Position numbers and translations under genes: made by a program. The notes beneath the pieces are model-generated. The model searched no databases, was not told where the DNA came from, and saw only the letters and a list, made by a program, of their open reading frames with translations. Below, piece by piece: positions 14,495 to 22,373 of a stretch of DNA of 32,806 bases. This DNA is from Geminicoccus sp. (GTDB lineage Bacteria > Pseudomonadota > Alphaproteobacteria > UBA7985). The DNA lies in the NCBI GenBank assembly GCA_002705565.1, contig PAHJ01000072.1, positions 1 through 32,806 of the forward strand. Reading direction: 5' to 3'. The first letter of the stretch is position 1, and every line of letters starts with the position of its first letter.

Positions 14495-16276
14495 TTACCC
14501 CGAAGGCGGGTCGAAACGGGCCAGAAAGGAGGTCAGTCTGGTAACAGGACCACGCACGCTGATCTGACCCGATAGCAATAACGCCGCCGCATTGGCGCGA
14601 CCGATGGCCATTGCGCGAAAATCATTGGTGCTGGTGGTCAAAACCCCGGAAACATCAGCAGCGATCCCGTCTTCAATGACAGCCACGCCCCGACGAATAC
14701 GAATGGTCAATGCCTCAGCCTCGCTAAAATTGAAGCCGTAAGCAACCTCGATGTCGAGGTTTTCCGAAGCACGCAAATTGGTTGCCATAGCCACCATGAA
14801 ATTTTCAATCGGGATACCGTTCAAAACCTCTGAGGGCGTGTTGGCGATGCTGTTAAGCGGCAGGTCAAAGCCCTCCGCCTCTGCCGCCATGGTCAAAAAG
14901 TAATGGCGTCCAGACGAAGAAGGTTCAACCGCTGCCAAGCCTCGCAAAGCCTGCGCCTGCAACGGCCGCGCTCGGGCATCATCTAAAGCCCGCAAGTGCC
15001 CGGCAAGCTCCAAGGCCCAGTCCGCTTCATCACGGAGCAACGCCTGCTCCGCCGCCGCCGCCAGCCCATCAGCGCCGCCCGCTATGGACGCCATCAGAAC
15101 GGCCCGGCGAGCGGCAGATACTGGCAACAAATCGGCCGGATCACCAGAAAACCAGCCCAGCGTTCCAGCAAAAACTGACCGTGCTGCCCATTCAACCCGT
15201 CCGTAAAACTCCTGCAAGTACGGTTCCTGAGCCAAATGTGGCGGCAGGGCGATAACCGCAGCGATTTCGTCTGGTCCCAACCCCTTATTGATCAACCGAA
15301 TAGTCTCGTCATGCACGTATTGGATGGCGTCGCGATAGTTCATCAGGCGACGATCAATCTCCTCCGCCCCGATCACCGGTTGGGAGTGCTGCGGGATCAT
15401 GACAGATGCACCAAAGGCTCGCATATCGTCCAGTGACGACACCCATAGCCGGGGATCTCGATAGGGTGTTCCGCGAATGGTGTAGAGGTTGGGAAAGGCG
15501 TGGTAGTAGTTGTCAGCGGGCAGCAGTGTTTCCCGCGCTGGCAGATAAACCAGCAGCTGATCCTGCGTCTCTCCGGGCGCATGCTGCAAAATCACCCGCT
15601 CGCCCGCCATATCGACCTCGCCCCGCCCTTTGATGACGTCGGTTGGCAGCAAAAAGTGCACGCCGTCCTGATCATCATTCAACAGCCGTGGGCCTATGCC
15701 ATTGTTGCTGAAACTGTCATCCGGCAGATACGTACCAAACATGCGCATCGCCCGTCGGAAGGTGATGGGGGTCAGAATGCTGACCACTTCATGCACCCGT
15801 TCTTGGGTCATTTCTTGAGCCCAAATCCGGGGCGGATTGGGTTGTCCAGCCAGCAAAACACCCGCGCCAAAAACGTGATCAGCGTGATTGTGGGTGTAAA
15901 CCAGATCGGTGATGTCCTTGCTCGTTTGCCTCCGCATCTGGTCGATCCAAGGCTTCAGACCCTCAGCTGCGCGGATGGATTCAAGCGTGTCCACGAGGAT
16001 CAGGCCGCGCTCAGCCTCGATCAGGATAACATTTGCCAGCCCATAACCGATGGCGACATGCACACCCGGTACAGGCTCTTCGATCCGACGCTCAAACAGG
16101 CGGGAATGCGCGTCTACGTCGGGCCGCACCTTTACGGGGGCAACAGAGGCAAAGGTCGTAGGCTCCCGCTGCTCCATCGCACCGCCACCTCGCAGCAGTA
16201 ACAGACCGCCCACCCCACCCAGCGCCAGGGCGAGTAGCGCGACAGCGCTGAAGAAACCAAACATGAAAGCACGCAT
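14495..16276 (-). CDS. Membrane-anchored alkylsulfatase-like metallo-beta-lactamase-fold hydrolase
   Basis: The 593-residue protein begins with a strong N-terminal hydrophobic helix (about 4-28) serving as a signal or anchor. The metallo-beta-lactamase domain has the metal motif THNHADH (H129, H131, D133, H134), then APGETQD with E236 and IPQH with H297. An alkylsulfatase dimerisation-like region and a C-terminal SCP2-like domain (about 500-590) complete the layout seen in SdsA1/BDS1-type sec-alkylsulfatases, which cleave alkyl sulfate esters such as SDS. D255 occupies what appears to be the bridging acidic position (usually Glu in the AEN motif). It is the last gene of an operon with the DUF1214 and DUF1254 genes; the upstream gap is 35 bp. 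Confidence 0.85.
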   Translation of the reverse strand: MRAFMFGFFSAVALLALALGGVGGLLLLRGGGAMEQREPTTFASVAPVKVRPDVDAHSRLFERRIEEPVPGVHVAIGYGLANVILIEAERGLILVDTLESIRAAEGLKPWIDQMRRQTSKDITDLVYTHNHADHVFGAGVLLAGQPNPPRIWAQEMTQERVHEVVSILTPITFRRAMRMFGTYLPDDSFSNNGIGPRLLNDDQDGVHFLLPTDVIKGRGEVDMAGERVILQHAPGETQDQLLVYLPARETLLPADNYYHAFPNLYTIRGTPYRDPRLWVSSLDDMRAFGASVMIPQHSQPVIGAEEIDRRLMNYRDAIQYVHDETIRLINKGLGPDEIAAVIALPPHLAQEPYLQEFYGRVEWAARSVFAGTLGWFSGDPADLLPVSAARRAVLMASIAGGADGLAAAAEQALLRDEADWALELAGHLRALDDARARPLQAQALRGLAAVEPSSSGRHYFLTMAAEAEGFDLPLNSIANTPSEVLNGIPIENFMVAMATNLRASENLDIEVAYGFNFSEAEALTIRIRRGVAVIEDGIAADVSGVLTTSTNDFRAMAIGRANAAALLLSGQISVRGPVTRLTSFLARFDPPSG

Positions 16277-16311
16277 GGTCTAAGCTCCCTTTGCTTGCGT
16301 CTGAGAGACCC

Positions 16312-16833
16312 TCACAGAGCCTCACACCGGCTCTGAACCATGAGCGCCTGTGCAGCCGTGTGCAGGGCTTGGGTGGAGGCTAAGCGACGCACCAACGCGA
16401 TGCCCGTATCAGTCGATAAGGCAATGGCTTGGGCGGTCGATGGCGGGCTGATGGTCTCTCCCCGACGATAGACGATCACCTCAACCGGGGCGCCCTGGTC
16501 CAGCGGACCGACAAACAGGTTTCGGGTGTCGCCATCGAACACGGAAAGCGAGCCATAGAGGTCCCAAGCTGGAACCTCGATCCGGACCGGACCGTCGGCA
16601 ACATTCAACAGGCACGCTGCATAGGCCAGATCAGGCGAAGAGCGGACGACCGCGCTGGTTGCCGCCGTGATCCGCGGGGCCGTGTACCACTGGTTTTCCG
16701 TCGCGCCCAGATCGGCAATCATCCCCATGCCGCGGTTCATGATGAACGACGGCAAGGCCCTGACAACGGCGACATGACTAACCACCAGGGCCAGCATGAA
16801 CGCCAATAGGGCCAATGCAAACCAACGCGTCAT
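16312..16833 (-). CDS. DUF1254-like small envelope protein
   Basis: The 173-residue protein has an N-terminal membrane helix (LALLAFMLALVVSHVAVV, about 6-23). The mature part contains APRITAATSAVVRSSPDLAYA and PAWDLYGSLSVFDGDTRN, typical of the DUF1254 domain, where a conserved aromatic-rich PxxDxYxSxSVF block occurs. In many bacteria DUF1254 and DUF1214 are joined in one protein of about 450 residues; here they are two small proteins with a 4-bp ATGA start-stop overlap. Function is unknown. The neighbouring gene downstream is the alkylsulfatase-like enzyme. Confidence 0.75.
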   Translation of the reverse strand: MTRWFALALLAFMLALVVSHVAVVRALPSFIMNRGMGMIADLGATENQWYTAPRITAATSAVVRSSPDLAYAACLLNVADGPVRIEVPAWDLYGSLSVFDGDTRNLFVGPLDQGAPVEVIVYRRGETISPPSTAQAIALSTDTGIALVRRLASTQALHTAAQALMVQSRCEAL

Positions 16834-17444
16834 GACGACCCTCCTGCCCCGCAGCTCCGCCGCACAATCTCAGGCAGGTCGAAGTGGTTGGCGGGATCAA
16901 GGATCGCTGCGGGCGTAGGCTGATAGATCCTCAGCGTGACATCAAAGGCACCCGCTTGGTCGGTCGAGACCCAGTAACCGTTCCCCGCTGCCGCGTCTGG
17001 TTTATCCGCGCTCAGTAGAACCTGGCGCCTTTGGTCTCGCTCGGCTTGCAAGGCGTCAAACGACAGGCGGTCATGGGTGTTTTGGGGTAGGTATCCATCA
17101 GCGTTGTAAACGGTGACAGACCACCAGGAACCAGGCTGGTTCTCGACGGTCAGGGCGTAGGTGCAGCGTCCGTCAAGCGCACGACCTTCTGAATCCATTC
17201 TGGTGATGAAATACACCGCCTCTTCCCGACGCAGCGCAAACAAGCCAAACCGGGCAACCCAGGCCTTGGTGTAGGGGTTCATGGTGTCGGTTCCCACGGT
17301 CCAGCTGCTTTCCCAACCGTCGATCTCGACAAAGTCACCCAGCCGGATGCGGTCCGTCAGCAAGCCCGAGAACGCCAAAGCCGAACCCACGCCGCCCAGC
17401 ACCCCGAGCAGCAGCGCTGCTGCAATTAGTAGAGCCCTCCGCAA
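16830..17444 (-). CDS. DUF1214-like small envelope protein
   Basis: The 204-residue protein begins with a signal-anchor (ALLIAAALLLGVLGGVGSAL, about 4-23). The mature part has NPYTKAWVARFGLFALRREEAVYF and WWSVTVYNADGYLPQN, the characteristic DUF1214 pattern. It heads the operon with the DUF1254 protein (ATGA overlap) and the sulfatase-like hydrolase. The start appears to be a TTG at 17444, with GGAAGGA about 9 nt upstream; no ATG keeps the signal peptide. Its function is unknown, and the tight arrangement suggests a complex with the DUF1254 partner in the envelope. Confidence 0.78.
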   Translation of the reverse strand: MRRALLIAAALLLGVLGGVGSALAFSGLLTDRIRLGDFVEIDGWESSWTVGTDTMNPYTKAWVARFGLFALRREEAVYFITRMDSEGRALDGRCTYALTVENQPGSWWSVTVYNADGYLPQNTHDRLSFDALQAERDQRRQVLLSADKPDAAAGNGYWVSTDQAGAFDVTLRIYQPTPAAILDPANHFDLPEIVRRSCGAGGSS

Positions 17445-17536
17445 AGCCTCTGTCCTTCCCCACCCTGATCACGATGTCGAAACATTAGTGCAGAATTCTG
17501 GTGGTAGAGAAAGCGCTAAACCAAAGGAAACAGTGG

Positions 17537-18961
17537 TTATTGCAGGCGCGGGGGATACTTTTGCGGCCAATACGTGGCCTGATGATAGGCCTCTCCCATC
17601 GCCAAAATCTTCTGATCCGTGCCTTTGGCCCCAAACATCTGAATGCCCAGAGGCAGACCATTCGAACCGAACCCGGCGGGCATGTTCAAACTCGGCAAAC
17701 CAATCAGGCTGACCGGCACCACGCAGGCCATCCAGCGGTGGTAGGTATCCATCTCAACGCCTGCGATCTCCGTGGGCCAGGGCTGGTTGATATCGAAAGG
17801 CCAGACTTGGGTGGTCGGCAGGATCAGGGCGTCGTAGTGCTCGAACAGATCAACCGCGCGGGCAAACCATCGGGCACGCTTCGCGCTGGCGTTGTGCACA
17901 TCCAGCGCGGTCATCCGCCCCGCGCGTTCCAGCTCCCACAGCACACTGTCTTTCATCAGCTCGGCATTATCGCGCAACGCGACCAAGGCGGCGCCAACCT
18001 GCCAAGAACGCAGCGTGATCCAACTTTCCCAAATGTCTTCAAAGTCGAAAGGCGCCGGCAGCGTCTCGACAGTCGCGCCTTGATCGCGCAACACCTGCAA
18101 GGCAGCTTCGCTGTGCTCAAGGATTCCGTCCTCGAGGGGAAAGCCCCCACTCCAGTCTGCCAGCCAACCCAGACGCATGCCATGCAGCGATTGGGGCGCC
18201 AGAGGCGCGGTGGGTTGCGGCGGGATGGCATCGGGCCGCAGGGGATCTGCGTGGGACATGACATCAAGCAGCAAGGCAATGTCCGCCGGACTGCGAGCCA
18301 TCGGGCCACTGGTCGCCAACTGGTGCAGCGTTCGGTCCTGGGACGGTTCGGCGGGAACCCGGCCCCAACTGGGTCGAAACCCGTAAACGTTGCTCCACGC
18401 TGCCGGGTTACGCAGCGATCCCATCATGTCTGAACCATCTGCCAACGCGACCATGCCCAAAGCCAAAGCAACCCCAGCCCCGCCAGAGGATCCGCCACAG
18501 GTCCGGTCCGGGTTGAAGGGGTTGTTGGTTCGACCGTAAACGGGGTTAAACGTGTGCGAACCCAAGCCGAACTCGGGAACATTGGTTTTGCCGATCAGGA
18601 TCGCGCCGGCGGCCCGCAGGCGTGCGGCCAAGGCGTCATCTTCGCCAGGAACAAAGTCCTTGAAAATCGGCGAACCCTGGGTGGAAACCAGCCCCTTAAC
18701 GTTCACCAGATCTTTCACAGCGATGGGCAGTCCATGCAGCGGACCCTGAACGGGTCCAGCGTCCTTGGCGCGGGCTTGAGCGAGCAAATCCCCCCTGTCC
18801 GCCATGCCCACCAGTGCATTCACCGACGGATTCAGCGCCTCGATTCGGTCCAAGGTAGCCGTCATCAGATCAAGCGCAGAAATCTCTCGCGCCGCCAGCT
18901 GAGACAGCAAGGAGGCCGCAGATTGATCCATCAGGGTGCCGAGAGAAGAAGCAGGGGCCAT
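17537..18961 (-). CDS. Amidase (amidase-signature family)
   Basis: About 474 residues with the Ser-cisSer-Lys catalytic set of the amidase-signature family: Lys in LPIAVKDLVNVKG, the glycine-serine loop CGGSSGGAGVAL, and the nucleophilic Ser in DGSDMMGSLRNPAAW. The MMGS form differs from the common GGS but the catalytic Ser is kept. Family members hydrolyse amide bonds of varied small substrates. The ATG at 18961 is chosen because AGGTGA lies 5-6 nt upstream; the frame also extends to 19018, and ATG 18931 is another option. It is divergent from the RraA-like gene. Substrate unknown. Confidence 0.87.
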   Translation of the reverse strand: MAPASSLGTLMDQSAASLLSQLAAREISALDLMTATLDRIEALNPSVNALVGMADRGDLLAQARAKDAGPVQGPLHGLPIAVKDLVNVKGLVSTQGSPIFKDFVPGEDDALAARLRAAGAILIGKTNVPEFGLGSHTFNPVYGRTNNPFNPDRTCGGSSGGAGVALALGMVALADGSDMMGSLRNPAAWSNVYGFRPSWGRVPAEPSQDRTLHQLATSGPMARSPADIALLLDVMSHADPLRPDAIPPQPTAPLAPQSLHGMRLGWLADWSGGFPLEDGILEHSEAALQVLRDQGATVETLPAPFDFEDIWESWITLRSWQVGAALVALRDNAELMKDSVLWELERAGRMTALDVHNASAKRARWFARAVDLFEHYDALILPTTQVWPFDINQPWPTEIAGVEMDTYHRWMACVVPVSLIGLPSLNMPAGFGSNGLPLGIQMFGAKGTDQKILAMGEAYHQATYWPQKYPPRLQ

Positions 18962-19141
18962 AAACATCACCTGAGCCGAAAAGGAGAGAAGGTCCACCGG
19001 TTCTGCACGGCCCATCAATTAGAGGCAAGTCTGTCAGCGCCATTCGGGCAAGGTTGACCGCCAGAGAATTCCCGCAAACACTGAAGCAGCTCCAATCAAG
19101 GCGCCAACGAGGTGCGCCGAACCCAGTCAAGGACCAGCGCT

Positions 19142-19792
19142 ATGAGCGTCACAATCCATACACCCGTGTCTGCAGGCCTGACCGCGTCGGAGATCGATGC
19201 CTGGCGGGATGTTCCTGCTAGTGTCACGGTTGACCTTGAACCCGGCGCGCAGATCGATCCCGCGATCAGGGCACTGACCCAATCAAACCGTCCTCTGACC
19301 TTGCTAGGTCCAGCCTTCACCGTCGCCTGTTCACCGCCTGATTTTGGTTCCGTCGTGCTGGCTCTGGATGAGGCCAAAACCGGTGATGTGGTTGTCATCG
19401 CGGCGGCTGGGCACCTTGATCACGCGGTGATTGGTGAGATCCTCGGCGGCCACCTGCGCGCCAAAGGGTGCGCCGGGCTGGTTGTGGACGGGGTTGTTCG
19501 GGACATCGGGGCCCTTGGACATTGGCAGGACTTTCCGGTCTATGCCCGAGGCGTAAACCCTTTGGGACCAACTTCCGCCAACGCGGGAACGATCCAGGCC
19601 CCGGTAGAGATTGGCGGTCGGCTGGTCGAGCCGGGCGACCTTGTCATCGGGGATCCTGATGGGCTGGCAGTGCTGACCCCGGCGCAGGCTCGGGCACGGC
19701 TAAGCGATGCGCAGGCCAAACTGGCGCTGGAACGCGAATGGATCGAGGGGCTCGCGACAGGCAAGGGCGCGCGAGCGGTCTTTGGCCTCTAA
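19142..19792 (+). CDS. RraA/HMG-aldolase-like family protein
   Basis: The 216-residue protein belongs to the RraA-like fold that includes the RNase E inhibitor RraA and the 4-hydroxy-4-methyl-2-oxoglutarate/4-carboxy-4-hydroxy-2-oxoadipate aldolases. Family features are GGHLRAKGCAGLVVDGVVRD, with the Arg-Asp pair that binds substrate and metal in the aldolases, then FPVYARGVNPLGP and GDLVIGDPDGLAVLT. In a catabolic neighbourhood an aldolase or oxaloacetate-decarboxylase role is more likely than RNase E control. The ATG at 19142 has an AAGGA site 8-9 nt upstream. The stop overlaps the convergent oxidase stop by 4 bp (19789-19792). Confidence 0.82.
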   Translation: MSVTIHTPVSAGLTASEIDAWRDVPASVTVDLEPGAQIDPAIRALTQSNRPLTLLGPAFTVACSPPDFGSVVLALDEAKTGDVVVIAAAGHLDHAVIGEILGGHLRAKGCAGLVVDGVVRDIGALGHWQDFPVYARGVNPLGPTSANAGTIQAPVEIGGRLVEPGDLVIGDPDGLAVLTPAQARARLSDAQAKLALEREWIEGLATGKGARAVFGL

Positions 19793-20997
19793 CCCGCTGC
19801 GGACAGCGTGGCGACCTCGTCGGCGATGAAACGGGCGATGGGGATACAGGAGGTTGCGGCCGGGGACGGCGCGTTGCCGACATGCAGGCAACGATCGCTG
19901 CGGATGAACAGGAAGTCATCAATGATAGTGCCATCCGGGGCAATCGCCTGCGCCCGGACGCCTGAAGGATAGGGGGTCAAATCCGCCAGAGTGACCCGCG
20001 AGCAATACCGCTGCACTTTGGACAGATAGGCACGCTTGGAGGCTGACGACCACAGCTCGGAAGCAGCGGATCCCGCGTTTCGGGCCAACAAAGCCCAAAA
20101 CCCGCGGTACGACAGCGTTTGAGCCAAATCACCCAGCGACACATCGCTCCGCCTGTAGCCTTCGCGCTTCATGGCCAGAACCGCATTCGGTCCGACGGTA
20201 AAACCACCATCAAGCTTTCGGGTCAGATGCACACCAAGGAAGGGACGTTCCGGGTCTGGCACAGGGTAAATCAGATGCTGGACCAGATCTTCGGGCTGGT
20301 TGGCCAACCGGTAGTATTCCCCGCGAAAGGGCACCACGCGATAACCAGGCTCATGCCCAAAAGACTGGATGATTCGGTCGGATTGCAGGCCTGCACAAGT
20401 GATTGCCACGCTGCCTTCAAAGCGGGCTTGGGCCGTGTTCACCCGCACGGATCCCGGTCCTTCATCGCAGGAAATGACCCGCTGGCCGTAATGGATAACC
20501 CCACCCCGCGCGACGAAGAGCTCCGCCATCACTTCCGCAATCCGGCGATAGTTGGTGATCCCGGTACTGGGTGAAAGCAGTGCAGCGACCGCGTTGATGT
20601 GCGGTTCCAGCTGCCGGATGCCGGTCTGGTCCACATCCTCGATGTCGATCCCGTTCTCTCGCGCGCGCTGGCCCAGACGGGCCATGCGGTCGAGTTCGCC
20701 TTCGTGGGTTGCGACAATCAGCTTGCCGACACGGTCAAAGGCAAGCCCGTGCTCCGTGCAAAACGCCTCCGTCGCCGTGACCCCTTCCCGACAAAACTGC
20801 GCCTTTTTGCTGCCCGGGGCATAGTAAACGCCTGCATGGATCACACCCGAGTTGTGGCCAGTCTGATGCGAAGCGGGCACGCTTTCCTTTTCCAGGACAA
20901 TGATCGTGCTGACCGGGTCGCGCGTCTGAAGCTCTAGCGCGGTGGCGATGCCAATAATGCCACCGCCAATAATCAGAATATCTGCTGCTTCGCTCAT
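19789..20997 (-). CDS. lhgO: L-2-hydroxyglutarate oxidase-like FAD enzyme
   Basis: About 402 residues. The N-terminal FAD motif ILIIGGGIIGIATALEL, then SGVIHAGVYYAPGSKKAQFC and FDRVGKLIVATHEGEL match LhgO/L-2-hydroxyglutarate dehydrogenases. The C-terminal part has RAQAIAPDGTIIDDF and HVGNAPSPAATSCIPIA, also characteristic. The enzyme oxidises L-2-hydroxyglutarate to 2-oxoglutarate. The ATG at 20997 gives the usual short lead to the Rossmann motif; ATG 21051 or GTG 21081 are alternatives. It converges on the RraA-like gene and is downstream of a terminated pstS. It could serve glutarate or hydroxyglutarate breakdown. Confidence 0.88.
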   Translation of the reverse strand: MSEAADILIIGGGIIGIATALELQTRDPVSTIIVLEKESVPASHQTGHNSGVIHAGVYYAPGSKKAQFCREGVTATEAFCTEHGLAFDRVGKLIVATHEGELDRMARLGQRARENGIDIEDVDQTGIRQLEPHINAVAALLSPSTGITNYRRIAEVMAELFVARGGVIHYGQRVISCDEGPGSVRVNTAQARFEGSVAITCAGLQSDRIIQSFGHEPGYRVVPFRGEYYRLANQPEDLVQHLIYPVPDPERPFLGVHLTRKLDGGFTVGPNAVLAMKREGYRRSDVSLGDLAQTLSYRGFWALLARNAGSAASELWSSASKRAYLSKVQRYCSRVTLADLTPYPSGVRAQAIAPDGTIIDDFLFIRSDRCLHVGNAPSPAATSCIPIARFIADEVATLSAAG

Positions 20998-21120
20998 GAT
21001 GGCGTCTTGGGCTGCTGATCTGTGGACAAGGCCTGAGACCTTTTCAGCCATCTCGGTCCAGGTCAATTCCCTGCGCCGCACTCACAGCATCGCAATACCG
21101 TTTCTTTGCGCCACCGCACA

Positions 21121-21162
21121 AAAAGAAAAAGGCTGGCAGCCCCTTTGAAGGAACTGCCAGCC
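21121..21162 (-). terminator. Rho-independent terminator after pstS
   Basis: A perfect 9-bp stem (GGCTGGCAG at 21131-21139, CTGCCAGCC at 21154-21162) with an internal CCTT/AAGG pairing in the loop. On the minus strand it is followed by TTTTTCTTTT, a strong U-tract, and it starts 24 bp after the minus-strand stop at 21186. Confidence 0.9.
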
Positions 21163-21185
21163 TCTTTTGCTAGGAAGCGAACGTC

Positions 21186-22172
21186 TTAGAGAGCGTAAGC
21201 CTTGTCAGCGTTTGCGCCGCGATCTGCTTCGGGCAGTGGGATCAGGCCGATGGACTCAAGGTAACCGCCTGCGCCAAATGCTTCTTCAGAGGTGAACTCC
21301 TGCACGTACTCAGCGATGCCGGGGATCACGCCAACGTGGTTATTCTTCACGTAGAAGAACAACGAGCGGGAAACCTTGTAGTCACCAGCAGCAATATTGC
21401 TGAAGGTTGGCTCAACGCCTTCGATGATGGCACCCTGCATGCGGTCTGCGTTGTTGGCCAGGAAGGAGTAACCAAAGATGCCAACAGCAGCTGGGTTGGA
21501 CGCCAGCTGGTCAACGATCAGGCTGTCGTTCTCGCCGGCTTCGATGTACGCGCCGTCTTCGCGAATGCTTGCAGCCTTGTACGTCGCCTTGTCACAACCC
21601 ATCGCCTTCATTGCGCCGTGGATTACGAGTTCTTCGAACGCGTCACGGGTACCGGAAGAGGTTGGTGGGCCCAGAACCTCAATGGCAGTCGCTGGCAGTG
21701 AGCTGTCAACGTCAGCCCAGGTCGACGCGGTGTTAGGGGTCAGTGCGGAGCAATCGGCATTAGGAACCTCGGCGACCAGAGCCTTTACGAGGGTTTCACG
21801 AGACAGCTCAAGCACGCCAGCTTCCCGAGAGTTGGCGACAACGATGCCGTCAAAGCCAACAACAAATTCGGTGAACTCAACATTGTTCGCGACGCAGGTT
21901 TCAGCCTCGGAGGACTTCATTGCGCGGGAAGCGTTCGTGATGTCTGGATGGTCAATGCCAACGCCAGCACAGAAAAGCTTCATGCCGCCACCGGAACCGG
22001 TGGATTCGATGACAGGAGTGTTGAAGTCGCTGGTTTCGCCAAAGGTTTCAGCAACCTTGGTCGCAAACGGGAACACGGTGGACGAGCCAACGATCGAAAT
22101 CGTTTCGGCGCGCTGTGCAGAAGCGGTACCGGCAATCATCAGGCTTGCCAGAGTGAGGGTTACGAGACGCAT
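21186..22172 (-). CDS. pstS: Phosphate ABC transporter periplasmic substrate-binding protein
   Basis: About 328 residues. The signal peptide is MRLVTLTLASLMIAGTASAQ (ATG at 22172, GGAGG about 9-10 nt upstream). Phosphate-binding motifs are VGSSTVFPFATK near the mature N terminus, ESTGSGGGMKLFCAG, and PPTSSGTRDAFEELV. PstS captures phosphate in the periplasm for the PstCAB channel. The pstCAB and phoU genes are absent here; the gene stands alone with its own terminator. I saw no convincing Pho box upstream; the 22173-22373 gap is uncharacterised. Orphan PstS copies are known, and the ligand could be phosphate or a related oxyanion. Confidence 0.88.
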   Translation of the reverse strand: MRLVTLTLASLMIAGTASAQRAETISIVGSSTVFPFATKVAETFGETSDFNTPVIESTGSGGGMKLFCAGVGIDHPDITNASRAMKSSEAETCVANNVEFTEFVVGFDGIVVANSREAGVLELSRETLVKALVAEVPNADCSALTPNTASTWADVDSSLPATAIEVLGPPTSSGTRDAFEELVIHGAMKAMGCDKATYKAASIREDGAYIEAGENDSLIVDQLASNPAAVGIFGYSFLANNADRMQGAIIEGVEPTFSNIAAGDYKVSRSLFFYVKNNHVGVIPGIAEYVQEFTSEEAFGAGGYLESIGLIPLPEADRGANADKAYAL

Positions 22173-22373
22173 GGGGGAAACCTCCAAGAGTTGAGAGCAT
22201 CAAAATTTTGGAACCACAAACGTCGCCAAAGGCGTTGTTATGCGGTCCGTGATGCAGCTCTTGAGCGGGATGCATGACGATTATGTTACGTCTTTTTTTC
22301 ATCCGTGTGAATGTTGTGGATTATCCCTCATAAAGTCTCTCATCTGGATGAAAACTCGGGTGAGACGCAGTGT

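Noticed and set aside
18381-18480. MMGS variant in the first amidase as a missing catalytic residue
   Set aside because: The nucleophilic Ser is kept; only the preceding glycines differ, so there is no reason to call it inactive.
19789-19792. Overlapping stop codons of the RraA-like and LhgO-like genes as a special feature
   Set aside because: Short convergent overlaps are common in compact bacterial genomes.
22173-22373. Possible Pho box upstream of pstS
   Set aside because: I looked for the 11-bp-spaced CTGTCAT repeat. The best partial match (two CAT-ending blocks) has spacing 9 and few conserved bases, so it is not supported.
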